Source of the DNA: Flammeovirgaceae bacterium UBA6059
GTDB lineage: Bacteria; Bacteroidota; Bacteroidia; Cytophagales; Cyclobacteriaceae
Reading direction: 5' to 3'
Length of the DNA stretch: 64,000 nucleotides
Assembly (NCBI GenBank): GCA_002435755.1
Contig: DIYH01000018.1
Location: forward strand, 1-64,000
Position numbers and translations under genes: made by a program. The first letter of the stretch is position 1. Each line of letters begins with the position of its first letter. This document shows positions 8,119-17,440 of this stretch, piece after piece. The notes under the pieces were generated by a model. That model was not told where the DNA came from, made no database searches, and saw only the letters and a list, made by a program, of their open reading frames with translations.

Positions 8119-10305
8119 ATGATTGAGAATCAAGAGGTCATGTTGAAGTCAAAACTCAAAGAAGTATTTGGCTTTGACAACTATAGAGGGAACCAGGAAG
8201 CGATCATTCGCAATCTGCTCAACAATCACAATACATTCGTACTCATGCCAACAGGCGCAGGTAAGTCCATGTGCTACCAGTTGCCAGCAATTACAAAAGA
8301 AGGTACCGCCATTGTGATATCACCATTGATTGCACTGATGAAAAACCAGGTAGATCAAATGAATGCTTTTGGTATCAATGCCCGGTTTTTGAATTCGACG
8401 CTCAACAAGTCAGAGATGACCCAGGTCAAGCGGGAGACACTCAACGGAGAAGTCAAGCTACTTTATGTTGCCCCTGAGTCATTGACCAAAGAAGACAACA
8501 TCAGTTTTCTTCAAAAAGCCAAGATATCTTTTGTAGCCATAGATGAGGCCCATTGTATTTCCGAATGGGGCCATGATTTCAGACCTGAGTACCGCAAGAT
8601 CAAGTCGATCATCAACCAGCTTGACAGTGGTATTCCTCTTATTGCTCTTACTGCCACAGCCACACCTAAAGTACAGCAAGATATTCAGCGCAACCTCAAT
8701 ATGGAGGATGCGGACGTATTCATTAGTTCTTTTAACAGGGTGAACCTATACTATGAAGTACGTCCGAAAGAACATGCTAAGAAGCAACTCATCAAGTTTG
8801 TCAAAGACCACAAGGGGAAGTCTGGGATCATATACTGCCTTAGCAGGAAAAAGGTTGAAGAGATCGCAGAGTTCTTGAAAGTCAATGATGTCAGGGCCGC
8901 TCCATATCATGCAGGCCTTGAAGCATCAGTTCGCATGAAAAATCAAGATGATTTTCTGAATGAAGATGTGGACGTGATCGTAGCAACGATAGCATTTGGG
9001 ATGGGTATTGACAAACCAGATGTGCGATTCGTGGTGCATTATGATGCACCAAAGTCAATCGAGGGCTACTACCAGGAAACAGGCAGGGCCGGAAGAGACG
9101 GACTTGAGGGTAAGTGCCTCATGTACTACAGCTACAATGATATATTGAAGCTGGAAAAGTTTAATAAAGATAAAAGCGTCACAGAAAGAGAGAACGCAAG
9201 ACTCCTACTTGACGAAATGGCTGCTTATGCAGAGTCTTCAGTCTGTCGCAGGAGGCAACTGCTCCATTATTTTGGTGAGGAGTTTGAGAAAGACTGTGGA
9301 TTTTGTGATAACTGTGTCCATCCCAAAGAGAAGTTTGAAGGTAAGCAGCAGGTGCAATATGTCTTGGAAGCGGTTGTACAAACAGAGCAAAGGTTTGACA
9401 TCAAACATATAGTAGATGTAGTGGCCGGAAGCGAGACTGCTCATGTCAAAAGCTATGGTCATGATAAGCTTGATGCTTATGGAAAAGGCGGTGATGAGAC
9501 TACTACATTTTGGAGGTCAGTGGTCCGGCAGACACTACTGATGGGCTATTTGAACAAGGATATTGAAAATGTTGGGGTCCTATTGATGACAGATAAAGGA
9601 AGATCCTTCCTCAAAAACCCCTATGATGTGACTCTATCAAGAGACCATGAGTATAAAACAAATGGCGTAGAGGAAGAAGAATCTGAGAAGACATCTGTCA
9701 AAATGGAAGCAGCGGACGAAGCGCTGTTTGAACTGCTCAAAGGGCTAAGAAAAAAGGTTGCTAAAGAAAAAGGGCTTCCTCCTTATGTCATTTTTCAAGA
9801 TCCATCCCTTGAAGAGATGGCTACCGTTTATCCCCAATCGATTGACGATCTCAAAAAGATCATTGGGGTGGGTGAAAGTAAAGCCAAAAAATTTGGTAAG
9901 CCTTTCCTGGATTTAATCGATGAGTATGTCAGGGACAATGAGATCATGACCGCCTCAGACGTACTTGTCAAGTCTACCGGATTCAAGTCTAAAAATAAGA
10001 TTTTCATTATCTCGCAGATCGACCGTAAGATCGACCTGGAAGAAATCGCTGAGACTAAGGGCATGGCCCTGGACACTTTGATCGAGGAAATAGAAAACAT
10101 CTGCTACTCAGGCACAAGTCTTAATCTCGACTACTACATAGACCATATGATGGATACCGACCGAACTGATGAGATCTATGATTATTTCATGACTGCCGAA
10201 TCGGACGATATTGATCTGGCTTTGGATGAGTTAGGTGATGATGAGTTCTCGGAAGATGAAATTCGTTTGGTTCGCATCAAGTTCATGTCAGAGCACGCCC
10301 ATTAG
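8119..10305 (+). CDS. recQ: ATP-dependent DNA helicase RecQ
   Basis: A 728-residue 3'-5' DNA helicase for recombination and replication-fork repair. Motif I is PTGAGKS (about residues 44-50), motif II is DEAH at 142-145, and the RecQ-specific aromatic-rich loop is HCISEWGHDFRPEYR. The zinc site is CRRRQ...DCGFCDNC. It is followed by a winged helix and an HRDC domain (EMATVYPQS ... GVGESKAKKFG), then an extra C-terminal helical segment of ~130 residues like the HTH seen in long RecQ proteins. The ATG at 8119 is chosen over an upstream in-frame GTG at 8080. Confidence 0.95.
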   Translation: MIENQEVMLKSKLKEVFGFDNYRGNQEAIIRNLLNNHNTFVLMPTGAGKSMCYQLPAITKEGTAIVISPLIALMKNQVDQMNAFGINARFLNSTLNKSEMTQVKRETLNGEVKLLYVAPESLTKEDNISFLQKAKISFVAIDEAHCISEWGHDFRPEYRKIKSIINQLDSGIPLIALTATATPKVQQDIQRNLNMEDADVFISSFNRVNLYYEVRPKEHAKKQLIKFVKDHKGKSGIIYCLSRKKVEEIAEFLKVNDVRAAPYHAGLEASVRMKNQDDFLNEDVDVIVATIAFGMGIDKPDVRFVVHYDAPKSIEGYYQETGRAGRDGLEGKCLMYYSYNDILKLEKFNKDKSVTERENARLLLDEMAAYAESSVCRRRQLLHYFGEEFEKDCGFCDNCVHPKEKFEGKQQVQYVLEAVVQTEQRFDIKHIVDVVAGSETAHVKSYGHDKLDAYGKGGDETTTFWRSVVRQTLLMGYLNKDIENVGVLLMTDKGRSFLKNPYDVTLSRDHEYKTNGVEEEESEKTSVKMEAADEALFELLKGLRKKVAKEKGLPPYVIFQDPSLEEMATVYPQSIDDLKKIIGVGESKAKKFGKPFLDLIDEYVRDNEIMTASDVLVKSTGFKSKNKIFIISQIDRKIDLEEIAETKGMALDTLIEEIENICYSGTSLNLDYYIDHMMDTDRTDEIYDYFMTAESDDIDLALDELGDDEFSEDEIRLVRIKFMSEHAH

Positions 10306-10366
10306 TTTTTCGCTTTGTGGTGGATTGTCCTTAACATTGGCGCTCAATTAAAATCCCCATAATTAT

Positions 10367-11638
10367 ATGAATATATTGGTCGTAGGTGCTGGAGGTAGAG
10401 AGCATGCCATAGGTTGGAAAATCAACGAAAGTCCAAAATGCGATGAGCTCTTTTTTGCACCTGGCAATGCCGGCACTAGCGAAATCGGAATAAACCTGGA
10501 CATCAAAGTGGATGACTTCAACGGACTGAAAGAGGCCATCGTTAGCAATAACATTAAGATGGTTGTGGTTGGACCTGAAGACCCGTTGGTGAAAGGTTTG
10601 ATAGATTTCATTGAAGAAGACGAAGAGCTTAAGGGGTGCATGACCATTGGTCCTCGCAAGAGTGGGGCAATGTTGGAAGGTAGCAAGGATTTTTCTAAAG
10701 CCTTTATGGCGAGGCATGGGGTACCAACAGCCAAATCAAAGACGATCGATAAGGATAACCTTGATGAAGGTTTCTCTTTTTTGGATGGTCTCTCGTCCCC
10801 TTACGTGCTCAAAGCAGATGGACTTGCTGCAGGAAAAGGTGTAATCATTACCAGTGATCTGGGTGAAGCTAAGAATACACTCAAGGATATGATCCTCGAT
10901 CAAAAGTTTGGTGCTGCCAGTGCTAAGGTCGTTATAGAAGAGTTCTTATCCGGAATCGAGCTCTCAGTGTTCGTGCTAACTGATGGTCACAACTACAAAA
11001 TACTACCCGAAGCAAAGGACTATAAGCGTATAGGAGAAGGTGACAAAGGTCCGAACACAGGTGGTATGGGTGCCATCTCGCCAGTGCCTTTTGCCCATGA
11101 CGGTTTCTTACAAAAGGTGGAAGATAAAGTAGTTTACCCAACACTGAAGGGTTTGGAAGAAGATGGTATATTTTACCAAGGATTCATATTTATTGGATTG
11201 ATGAACGTGGATGGCGAACCTTATGTTATTGAATACAATGTGCGCATGGGTGACCCTGAAACTGAGGTTGTAATGCCGCGCATCAAGTCTGATCTGGTTG
11301 AACTACTCGAAGCTACTGCCACTGGTCAGTTAGATTCTATAGATCTTCATATTGACGAGCGGACTGCTGCTACAGTAATGTTAGTAAGTGAGGGATACCC
11401 CGGTAGCTATGCAAAAGGTCATAGTATTTCAGGATTAGATATGACGAAGGATACTGTGGTATTTCATGCTGGCACCAAGGTAGTTGACGGTCAAACTACA
11501 ACCAATGGCGGCCGTGTGATTGCATGTACCGGCTTGGGTGTTGATATGAAGGAGGCGCTTAAAAAGAGCTATGCTGCTGTAAAAACTATTGATTGGCCTG
11601 GTAAAAACTACCGGTCCGACATTGGATTTGATCTTTAG
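10367..11638 (+). CDS. purD: Phosphoribosylamine-glycine ligase
   Basis: A 423-residue ATP-grasp enzyme (GAR synthetase) that joins glycine to phosphoribosylamine in the second step of purine synthesis. The N-terminal domain begins MNILVVGAGGREHAIGWK; the ATP-grasp core has VLKADGLAAGKGV, GPNTGGMGAISP and YNVRMGDPETE; the C-terminal domain contains VFHAGT and GGRVIACTGLG. Length is normal. It stands apart from other purine genes, 61 bases after recQ on the same strand. Confidence 0.96.
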   Translation: MNILVVGAGGREHAIGWKINESPKCDELFFAPGNAGTSEIGINLDIKVDDFNGLKEAIVSNNIKMVVVGPEDPLVKGLIDFIEEDEELKGCMTIGPRKSGAMLEGSKDFSKAFMARHGVPTAKSKTIDKDNLDEGFSFLDGLSSPYVLKADGLAAGKGVIITSDLGEAKNTLKDMILDQKFGAASAKVVIEEFLSGIELSVFVLTDGHNYKILPEAKDYKRIGEGDKGPNTGGMGAISPVPFAHDGFLQKVEDKVVYPTLKGLEEDGIFYQGFIFIGLMNVDGEPYVIEYNVRMGDPETEVVMPRIKSDLVELLEATATGQLDSIDLHIDERTAATVMLVSEGYPGSYAKGHSISGLDMTKDTVVFHAGTKVVDGQTTTNGGRVIACTGLGVDMKEALKKSYAAVKTIDWPGKNYRSDIGFDL

Positions 11639-11727
11639 ATTGATTCAGTCCCCTTCCGCAAATGATGTGCATTGATGTAGTTATATTAGTAGCTGGTATA
11701 ATTTGAACAACAGTAACTTAACATAGA

Positions 11728-12918
11728 ATGGGGTGTAGTACTTGTGCTACCAAAGCCGATGGAAGTGTGTCCGGTTGTAACAACAATGGAGCTTGTGGTA
11801 CCGGAGGCTGTAATAAAATGAATGTCTTCGACTGGTTATCAAATATGGACTTACCAGTAGTTGATGAGTTTGATATAGTAGAGGTGCGGTTTAAGAATGG
11901 TCGCAAAGATTTCTTTCGCAATAACAATAATCTTGATCTGACTACTGGAGAGGCAGTAGTCGTGGATGTCCCTAATGGACATCATGTTGGATATATTTCT
12001 TTGCAAGGCGAATTGGTACGCCTCCAGATGCAAAAGAAAAAAATCTCTGCTGATGATGATATCAGAGGTATTTATAGAATCGCCACGATCAAGGATCTGG
12101 AAAAATTCGAATCAGTTCAAAATCGCGAGATGCCAACACTGTTTCGTACAAGAGAAATCATCCAACAATTGAAACTTGGTATGAAGCTTACTGATGTAGA
12201 ATATCAGGCGGATAATACAAAAGCTACTTTTTATTATTCTGCAGAGGACCGGGTCGACTTTCGTGAACTCATAAAAGTACTTGCAGGCGAATTCAAGATA
12301 CGGGTAGAGATGCGTCAAATAAGTTTGCGTCAGGAAGCAGGAAGGCTGGGAGGTATAGGGAGTTGTGGTCGAGAGCTCTGTTGCTCTACGTGGCTTAGCG
12401 ATTTCAAAACTGTCTCAACGAGTGCTGCCAGGTATCAGAACCTCTCGTTAAATCCAAGTAAGCTTTCAGGTCAGTGTGGAAGGCTGAAGTGTTGTCTTAA
12501 CTATGAGCTTGAAACCTACATGGATGCACTTAAGGGCATACCTAAGGCAGACGCTGTTGAAACTGATAAGGGGAAAGCGAGACTCCAAAAAACTGACATC
12601 TTCAAGAAGATCATGTGGTATGGCTACAGCAATGAAAACACATGGCACCCTGTAGAGGCTTCTCGGGTACAGGAGATCGTCACCATGAACAAAAACGGGA
12701 AGAAGCCTGCCACTTTATATGAAGATGAGCTAGGTACCGAGCAGGCTGAAGTCCAAACGCTCAACAGTGATCTGGAGCGACTAGACAAGAAGTTTAAAGG
12801 CAAGTCCAAAAACAAGAACAAGAAGCGACGCAACAAAAGGAGAGGTCGTGATAATCGTTCTAATAATGCTAATTCACAGCAAGCACCTAAGAACCAAAGG
12901 AACAAGTCAAGGAAATAG
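11728..12918 (+). CDS. ricT: PSP1/RicT (YaaT)-family protein
   Basis: A 396-residue protein with a PSP1 domain: EIRVEMRQISLRQEAGRLGG, then SCGRELCC and GQCGRLKCCLNYE. B. subtilis RicT (YaaT) works with RicA and RicF in RNA processing and carries Fe-S clusters in that complex. The first 28 residues are rich in Cys (C3, C6, C17, C23, C28) and Gly/Asn, suggesting metal or cluster binding. The last ~50 residues are Lys/Arg/Asn-rich and probably disordered, as in RNA-binding tails. The stop is 1 base before gldH, so the two are co-translated. Confidence 0.88.
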   Translation: MGCSTCATKADGSVSGCNNNGACGTGGCNKMNVFDWLSNMDLPVVDEFDIVEVRFKNGRKDFFRNNNNLDLTTGEAVVVDVPNGHHVGYISLQGELVRLQMQKKKISADDDIRGIYRIATIKDLEKFESVQNREMPTLFRTREIIQQLKLGMKLTDVEYQADNTKATFYYSAEDRVDFRELIKVLAGEFKIRVEMRQISLRQEAGRLGGIGSCGRELCCSTWLSDFKTVSTSAARYQNLSLNPSKLSGQCGRLKCCLNYELETYMDALKGIPKADAVETDKGKARLQKTDIFKKIMWYGYSNENTWHPVEASRVQEIVTMNKNGKKPATLYEDELGTEQAEVQTLNSDLERLDKKFKGKSKNKNKKRRNKRRGRDNRSNNANSQQAPKNQRNKSRK

Positions 12919-12919
12919 C

Positions 12920-13405
12920 ATGCACTACGTTAGGCAATCTATCGGATCATTTTTTTTCTTACTCTTGTTGATGTCGGCCTGTGATTTCGATAAAATATAT
13001 GATGACTATGTCGATATGGACAATCAGGTGTGGCATGTTGATACACTACCACATTTTCAATTCGAAGTGCTAGACAACAGCTTACCCTATCAAATAGATT
13101 ATAAAATCAGATATGCATTGGGGTACCCTTACCAGAACCTCTATGTGACTTACTATTTGGAAGATGAGGAGGAAAATCTAGTGTCCTCTGATCTCCAGGA
13201 AATTGTACTCTTTGATTCGAAGACGGGTGAACCTCGCGGCAGTGGTCTTGGGGATATATTTGATTATGAGGTGACAGGACTTTCAGAAGTGACGTTCCCC
13301 AATGCCGGAAAGTATCATTTCAGGCTGAAACAGTTCATGCGTCAGGAGGAGTTACCTTTTGTTATGTCTGTCGGCATAGCTGTGAGACCCGTCACACAAG
13401 AGTAG
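12920..13405 (+). CDS. gldH: Gliding motility lipoprotein GldH
   Basis: A 161-residue lipoprotein with a signal peptide ending in LLMSAC (Cys21 acylated). The remainder has the GldH pattern: FDKIYDDYVDMDNQVWH, YQNLYVTYYL and FPNAGKYHFRLKQFMR. GldH is needed for gliding in Flavobacterium johnsoniae, where it is part of the T9SS/gliding apparatus. The ATG at 12920 gives a proper signal peptide; the in-frame GTG 24 codons upstream lies inside ricT and is rejected. The 3' end overlaps the convergent helicase gene by 14 bases. Confidence 0.88.
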   Translation: MHYVRQSIGSFFFLLLLMSACDFDKIYDDYVDMDNQVWHVDTLPHFQFEVLDNSLPYQIDYKIRYALGYPYQNLYVTYYLEDEEENLVSSDLQEIVLFDSKTGEPRGSGLGDIFDYEVTGLSEVTFPNAGKYHFRLKQFMRQEELPFVMSVGIAVRPVTQE

Positions 13406-16400
13406 AGATGAACCTGTCAAGGCGCTCTTTGATAGCTTCACGGTCCATCCAGTACTCTCGGCTAAAGAAACCGCGAAACTTCCAGTTCTTCTTACTAAGC
13501 GTAAGCGGTTTATAAACATGGACCTCCTTAACAGAAATGGCATTGTGATAGAGCTCATCATCTGTGATGATCAAGCCTTGATACCCCGCGTTCACCTTCA
13601 CCGATAGGTCTGCAAAGGGCAACTCCCTGGTCATATTCACATGTTCAAAACTATTTAGCGGTAGCTGCGACAGCTTCGTCGAAAGGTGCCAATCGGGACT
13701 GGAATCCACCAACCCTCCTCCAATTTTCAACTTCCCTTGTGATACTTTGTATGCATATTCCAGATAGCGCTTCAGCAGTTTTGGTCCCTCATTTTTAGCA
13801 TTATCTATAGCCAGTTGGTTCGGTTTTATACTGGTTACCACAATGACCTGCTCTCGTGCCCTGGTCACTGCCACATTCAACCTATTCTCACCACCAGGTA
13901 CATTCAGAGAGCCAAACTTCATATTGAACCGGCCTTCTGAGTCGGGGGCATAACCAATAGAGAAAATGATAATGTCTTTCTCATCTCCCTGCACGTTCTC
14001 TATGTTTTTGACAAACAGGTTTTCCGGTAGGATAAGGTCACGGTCATTTGCGGCCTGGTCAAGCAGGTCCAGTATCAGTCCTTGTTGCCTAGCGTTGAAA
14101 GTTACCACTCCTATGCTCTTGTGAGGTTCGCTTTCAGTAAGGTTAGTTACTAAAGAAGCAACCTTTTCTGCCTCCTTAACATTCGTATTATCTTCCCATT
14201 CCCCATTTACTTTCAAATATTTAATGGGTTGTTGACCATCGTTAATCTCACGATGATCAGGTAGTAGCATGAGGTTGCCTTTATAAAAGTGCTGATTGGA
14301 GAATTCAATTAGCTCGAGTGACTTACTGCGATAGTGCCCTTTTAAAAAGAGTTGCATCAAGTATTGATTAGCAAGGCCCAACAATGAGTCGATTTCTAAC
14401 TCGGGTACATCTTCATCATTGTCGTCTTCCCACCGCACCTTGTACAGGTCATTCGGCATCAACTGCTTGTCATCACCGGTAATTACGACTTGCTTCCCCC
14501 GGTACATAGCAGGTATTCCTTTTTCAGCGAAACATTGAGAAGCTTCATCAAATATGACCAGATCAAACACTTCTTCCATTTGAAAAATCGCGGATGCTGA
14601 TTCGGGAGAAGCCATCCAGCATGGTATCAGACTAAATACTTCGTCAGGATAATTCTTGATCAGTTTTCGTACAGGCCATATACGACGTTTTTTAGTCACC
14701 TGATGATAGAGATCGCGATAGGTCACACGGTTATTCAACCTGTTAAACTCTAAATCATGATAGGTCCTTTCCCGCGCTTTCATCAGCAGTATGTCATTGC
14801 TGATCTTCATTTTCTCGATGACGCACTGTTGCAACGTCTTCTCTTGTTCTACGAGCTTCTGACTCGAAACACTTCGAAGTACTGGATACTTGGTTTCTAT
14901 ATGATCAATCCAAGCCAGGGAAATACTATTGTCCAATAACTGCTGGATACTTTCTGTATCAACCTCCTTTGACTCCTCTACCAAGCGATCGATCAACTCC
15001 AGTTCCGAGGTAGAAAAGTCCTTTTTGAGCTTGTCAAATTCGCATAGTGAATCAAAATCCTGCTTTAGTGCCTTCTGGATTTGATCCGTTTGTTCGGGAG
15101 ATGTTGCTATCGTATGTATCTGGTTTTTAGTAAGAAAACGACTCCAGTCTTCCATTTTCTCAGGTATGGTCGCATAGATCTCCAGCAACTGCGTGAAACG
15201 GTCTCTTAGCTCTTCATAGAACATACGATTGACTGGCAAAAAGGACTTGAAGTTCCGCAATGATCCGAAGATTAATGCTGCTGAAACTGCCTGTTTTTGA
15301 AAGTAAAACCAGTTCTGTACTTCTATTTTACGGTAGTTAGCCGGGAAGTCCTGCAGCCATTTTTGGCCTTTGATCTTAGAGAGGTTGTGCTCAAGGTTTA
15401 GCCGGTTATCGACTTTTTCGATGAGCATATTGAAACTGTCTTTAGAGCTATTCTTCAAGCCGTTGGCAACCAGGACACGCGTTATAAATACCTTATCTTT
15501 GGAAAAAAGGCGCCAGTAAAACCACTTAAAGACACTTTTTCTTGTTTTTATGGCTCGTTCCAGTACTTCTTGGAACCTCCCCAATGCTTCCTTAGGCAAG
15601 CTACTTTCGGGTCCTACACCTTTATAACATTGCATCACAAGACGTTCCATATTTGATATCCAAAGTGGATCAGGTGTAATATCTACCTCCACCATATGGC
15701 GGAAGTATTGGTACACTGTCTTGTCCTTAAGTATGGCCAGTAGCTCCTCTACTTTTGATTTTTTCTCCAGTACCTCCTCCGCTTCCTCCAAAGTGACTGT
15801 TTGATGAGTAAGCTCCACCGTCCTGTTAGAAATTCCTTGTCTGTAACCCGGAATTTCGTTCAGACATCTTTTGATCTCATTGAACTCGTGAACCCCAAAA
15901 TCAGCAAATGACTTGCGATTACTCAATACGTATTCAGGGCTAAAAAAACGCTTGCCATAGTTGATATATTGGCTGAGTTTTGATTTGAATTCATCGATCT
16001 TATCATACGACAAGTCATTGTAGTATTGCTTGACATTGATCGATACAGCATGCGGATCAGAGGTCAGATATAGCTCCTTGACTGTTTTACCACACTCTGA
16101 CTCATCAAACAAAGCAAACTTGAACTCCTCCAATTCTTCGTTAAGTCTGTCAATCTCTCGGCTTACTTTAAGAAACTGCCGTTCTAAGTGAATGGTATCA
16201 AGAGAGTTGTTTCTATTCTCATAGTCTTGGATACGATCAATCTGGTCTGCCAACTGTTCATAGATGCTTTTACGATCATTTTTAAAATCGTGCATCAAAC
16301 CTACAAACTGGTCTATCCCAATCTCTTTGAGGCGCTTAAACACTACGTCTAATGCTGCCTTCTTTTGGCACACAAGCAGTACGCTTTTGCCTCTGGCGAT

Positions 16401-17420
16401 ATAGTCAGAGATTAGATTGCAAATCAATTGTGACTTGCCGGTACCTGGTGGGCCCTGGACCACAACAGAATTTCCTTTTTTTATAGCCTTGATAGCATTT
16501 TCCTGATAGGCATCCAGCTTAAATGGCGTAAACGTTTGTTCTTCCTTGACCTTGTCTAAAAACCGGTAAGCCTCAGAATGTCTACTTAGATCTACCTCCT
16601 CCTTGTCTATGGTTCGGCTGGTAAAAAACTCCTCAAGACTGGTAACACTCGCTTGCTCTATGAGCTTGACATAATCCGGAACCAGATAAGAACCAGCTTG
16701 CGGGAAAATCCCAAGAACGGCCTCTGGCATGAGCTTAAGCGTACCTTCCTTGTAGGCTTTGTCAAACTCTGCCTTTTTAAAAGGCTTGAAACTCTCCAAA
16801 CGATCAGCAAAAAGGTCCTGGTTAAAATTGATCTCAAGACTACTCTCCTTCATCAGGTCATAGAGTTCAGTTCTGAATACCCTGGCTTCCTTGTCAAAAT
16901 CATCAAATACTCGCTCTATAAGGTCTTCGTCCAGCTTTACACTATTAAAATGAGCATAGGCAAGTAAAAAAGTCTTATTCAGTGTTAGGTTGACATCCTT
17001 TCTTAGGTTAAGCACCCATTCATTACTCTTCTCCTCTATTCCTACCGGAAAAAATAGCAGAGGGCATCTAATCTGTGTGCCGTCAGAAAGCTTGCCATGA
17101 ATAAAGGGCCAACCAACATACAAATCTTTGGCGCCTCGTTCCTCAAAGATGAGTCGTTCTATCCTTTGCAGCTTCTTGAGTCGCTGGCCCAACTTGTTAG
17201 AAGAGGCATCACGCGGGTCAATACTCGGGCACAACTTGATATCCTTTTTTTGACCTATGACCGCTGAGATAAGCTGAAAAGAGCTATCGCCAGAAGCAAA
17301 ATCAAAATCATGAATATCAAGAAACTGATCTGAGATCAGTCGGAGTAAAAAAAGTGATCTATTATTGCCAGAGAGGTTGGTCAACCGTCTCAGGTAGGAC
17401 TTGAGTATGTCTTGTACCAA
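13392..17420 (-). CDS. Large DUF4011-type superfamily 1 helicase with Vsr-like C-terminal domain (Hhe-like architecture)
   Basis: A 1342-residue protein. The N-terminus (RRLTNLSGNNRSL) resembles DUF4011. Walker A GPPGTGKS has Lys329; a long helical insertion with a coiled-coil look follows; Walker B VIFDEAS has Asp958-Glu959, then TGDDKQLMP, VQGDEKDIIIFSIGYA and RLNVAVTRAREQVIVV, an UPF1-like SF1 core. The last ~100 residues fit the Vsr-like REase_MTES_1575 pattern (ADLSV, DDELYH, W-FRGFFSREYWMDRE), but the usual acidic residue of the E-x-D-G motif appears replaced. This domain order matches the anti-phage protein Hhe. The start is TTG (17418-17420) because no ATG occurs for ~190 codons. It sits 9 bases after the comEA-like gene. 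Confidence 0.8.
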   Translation of the reverse strand: MVQDILKSYLRRLTNLSGNNRSLFLLRLISDQFLDIHDFDFASGDSSFQLISAVIGQKKDIKLCPSIDPRDASSNKLGQRLKKLQRIERLIFEERGAKDLYVGWPFIHGKLSDGTQIRCPLLFFPVGIEEKSNEWVLNLRKDVNLTLNKTFLLAYAHFNSVKLDEDLIERVFDDFDKEARVFRTELYDLMKESSLEINFNQDLFADRLESFKPFKKAEFDKAYKEGTLKLMPEAVLGIFPQAGSYLVPDYVKLIEQASVTSLEEFFTSRTIDKEEVDLSRHSEAYRFLDKVKEEQTFTPFKLDAYQENAIKAIKKGNSVVVQGPPGTGKSQLICNLISDYIARGKSVLLVCQKKAALDVVFKRLKEIGIDQFVGLMHDFKNDRKSIYEQLADQIDRIQDYENRNNSLDTIHLERQFLKVSREIDRLNEELEEFKFALFDESECGKTVKELYLTSDPHAVSINVKQYYNDLSYDKIDEFKSKLSQYINYGKRFFSPEYVLSNRKSFADFGVHEFNEIKRCLNEIPGYRQGISNRTVELTHQTVTLEEAEEVLEKKSKVEELLAILKDKTVYQYFRHMVEVDITPDPLWISNMERLVMQCYKGVGPESSLPKEALGRFQEVLERAIKTRKSVFKWFYWRLFSKDKVFITRVLVANGLKNSSKDSFNMLIEKVDNRLNLEHNLSKIKGQKWLQDFPANYRKIEVQNWFYFQKQAVSAALIFGSLRNFKSFLPVNRMFYEELRDRFTQLLEIYATIPEKMEDWSRFLTKNQIHTIATSPEQTDQIQKALKQDFDSLCEFDKLKKDFSTSELELIDRLVEESKEVDTESIQQLLDNSISLAWIDHIETKYPVLRSVSSQKLVEQEKTLQQCVIEKMKISNDILLMKARERTYHDLEFNRLNNRVTYRDLYHQVTKKRRIWPVRKLIKNYPDEVFSLIPCWMASPESASAIFQMEEVFDLVIFDEASQCFAEKGIPAMYRGKQVVITGDDKQLMPNDLYKVRWEDDNDEDVPELEIDSLLGLANQYLMQLFLKGHYRSKSLELIEFSNQHFYKGNLMLLPDHREINDGQQPIKYLKVNGEWEDNTNVKEAEKVASLVTNLTESEPHKSIGVVTFNARQQGLILDLLDQAANDRDLILPENLFVKNIENVQGDEKDIIIFSIGYAPDSEGRFNMKFGSLNVPGGENRLNVAVTRAREQVIVVTSIKPNQLAIDNAKNEGPKLLKRYLEYAYKVSQGKLKIGGGLVDSSPDWHLSTKLSQLPLNSFEHVNMTRELPFADLSVKVNAGYQGLIITDDELYHNAISVKEVHVYKPLTLSKKNWKFRGFFSREYWMDREAIKERLDRFISTLV

Positions 17421-17440
17421 ATCAACTTATTAGTTGAATT
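17421..17440 (-). promoter_or_regulatory. Hairpin at the comEA-like/helicase junction
   Basis: On the minus strand TCAACT-AATA-AGTTGA folds into a 6-bp hairpin. The stop codon of the upstream gene falls at the stem-loop border, and the TTG start of the helicase follows 2 bases after the stem. Ribosomes finishing the upstream gene could open it, suggesting translational coupling (inference). Confidence 0.35.

Noticed and set aside
10331..10734. Minus-strand open frames of 120-130 codons over purD
   Set aside because: They lie opposite a clear purD coding region and show no protein features.
12848..12919. Longer gldH frame from GTG at 12848
   Set aside because: It lies within ricT and would destroy the lipoprotein signal peptide.
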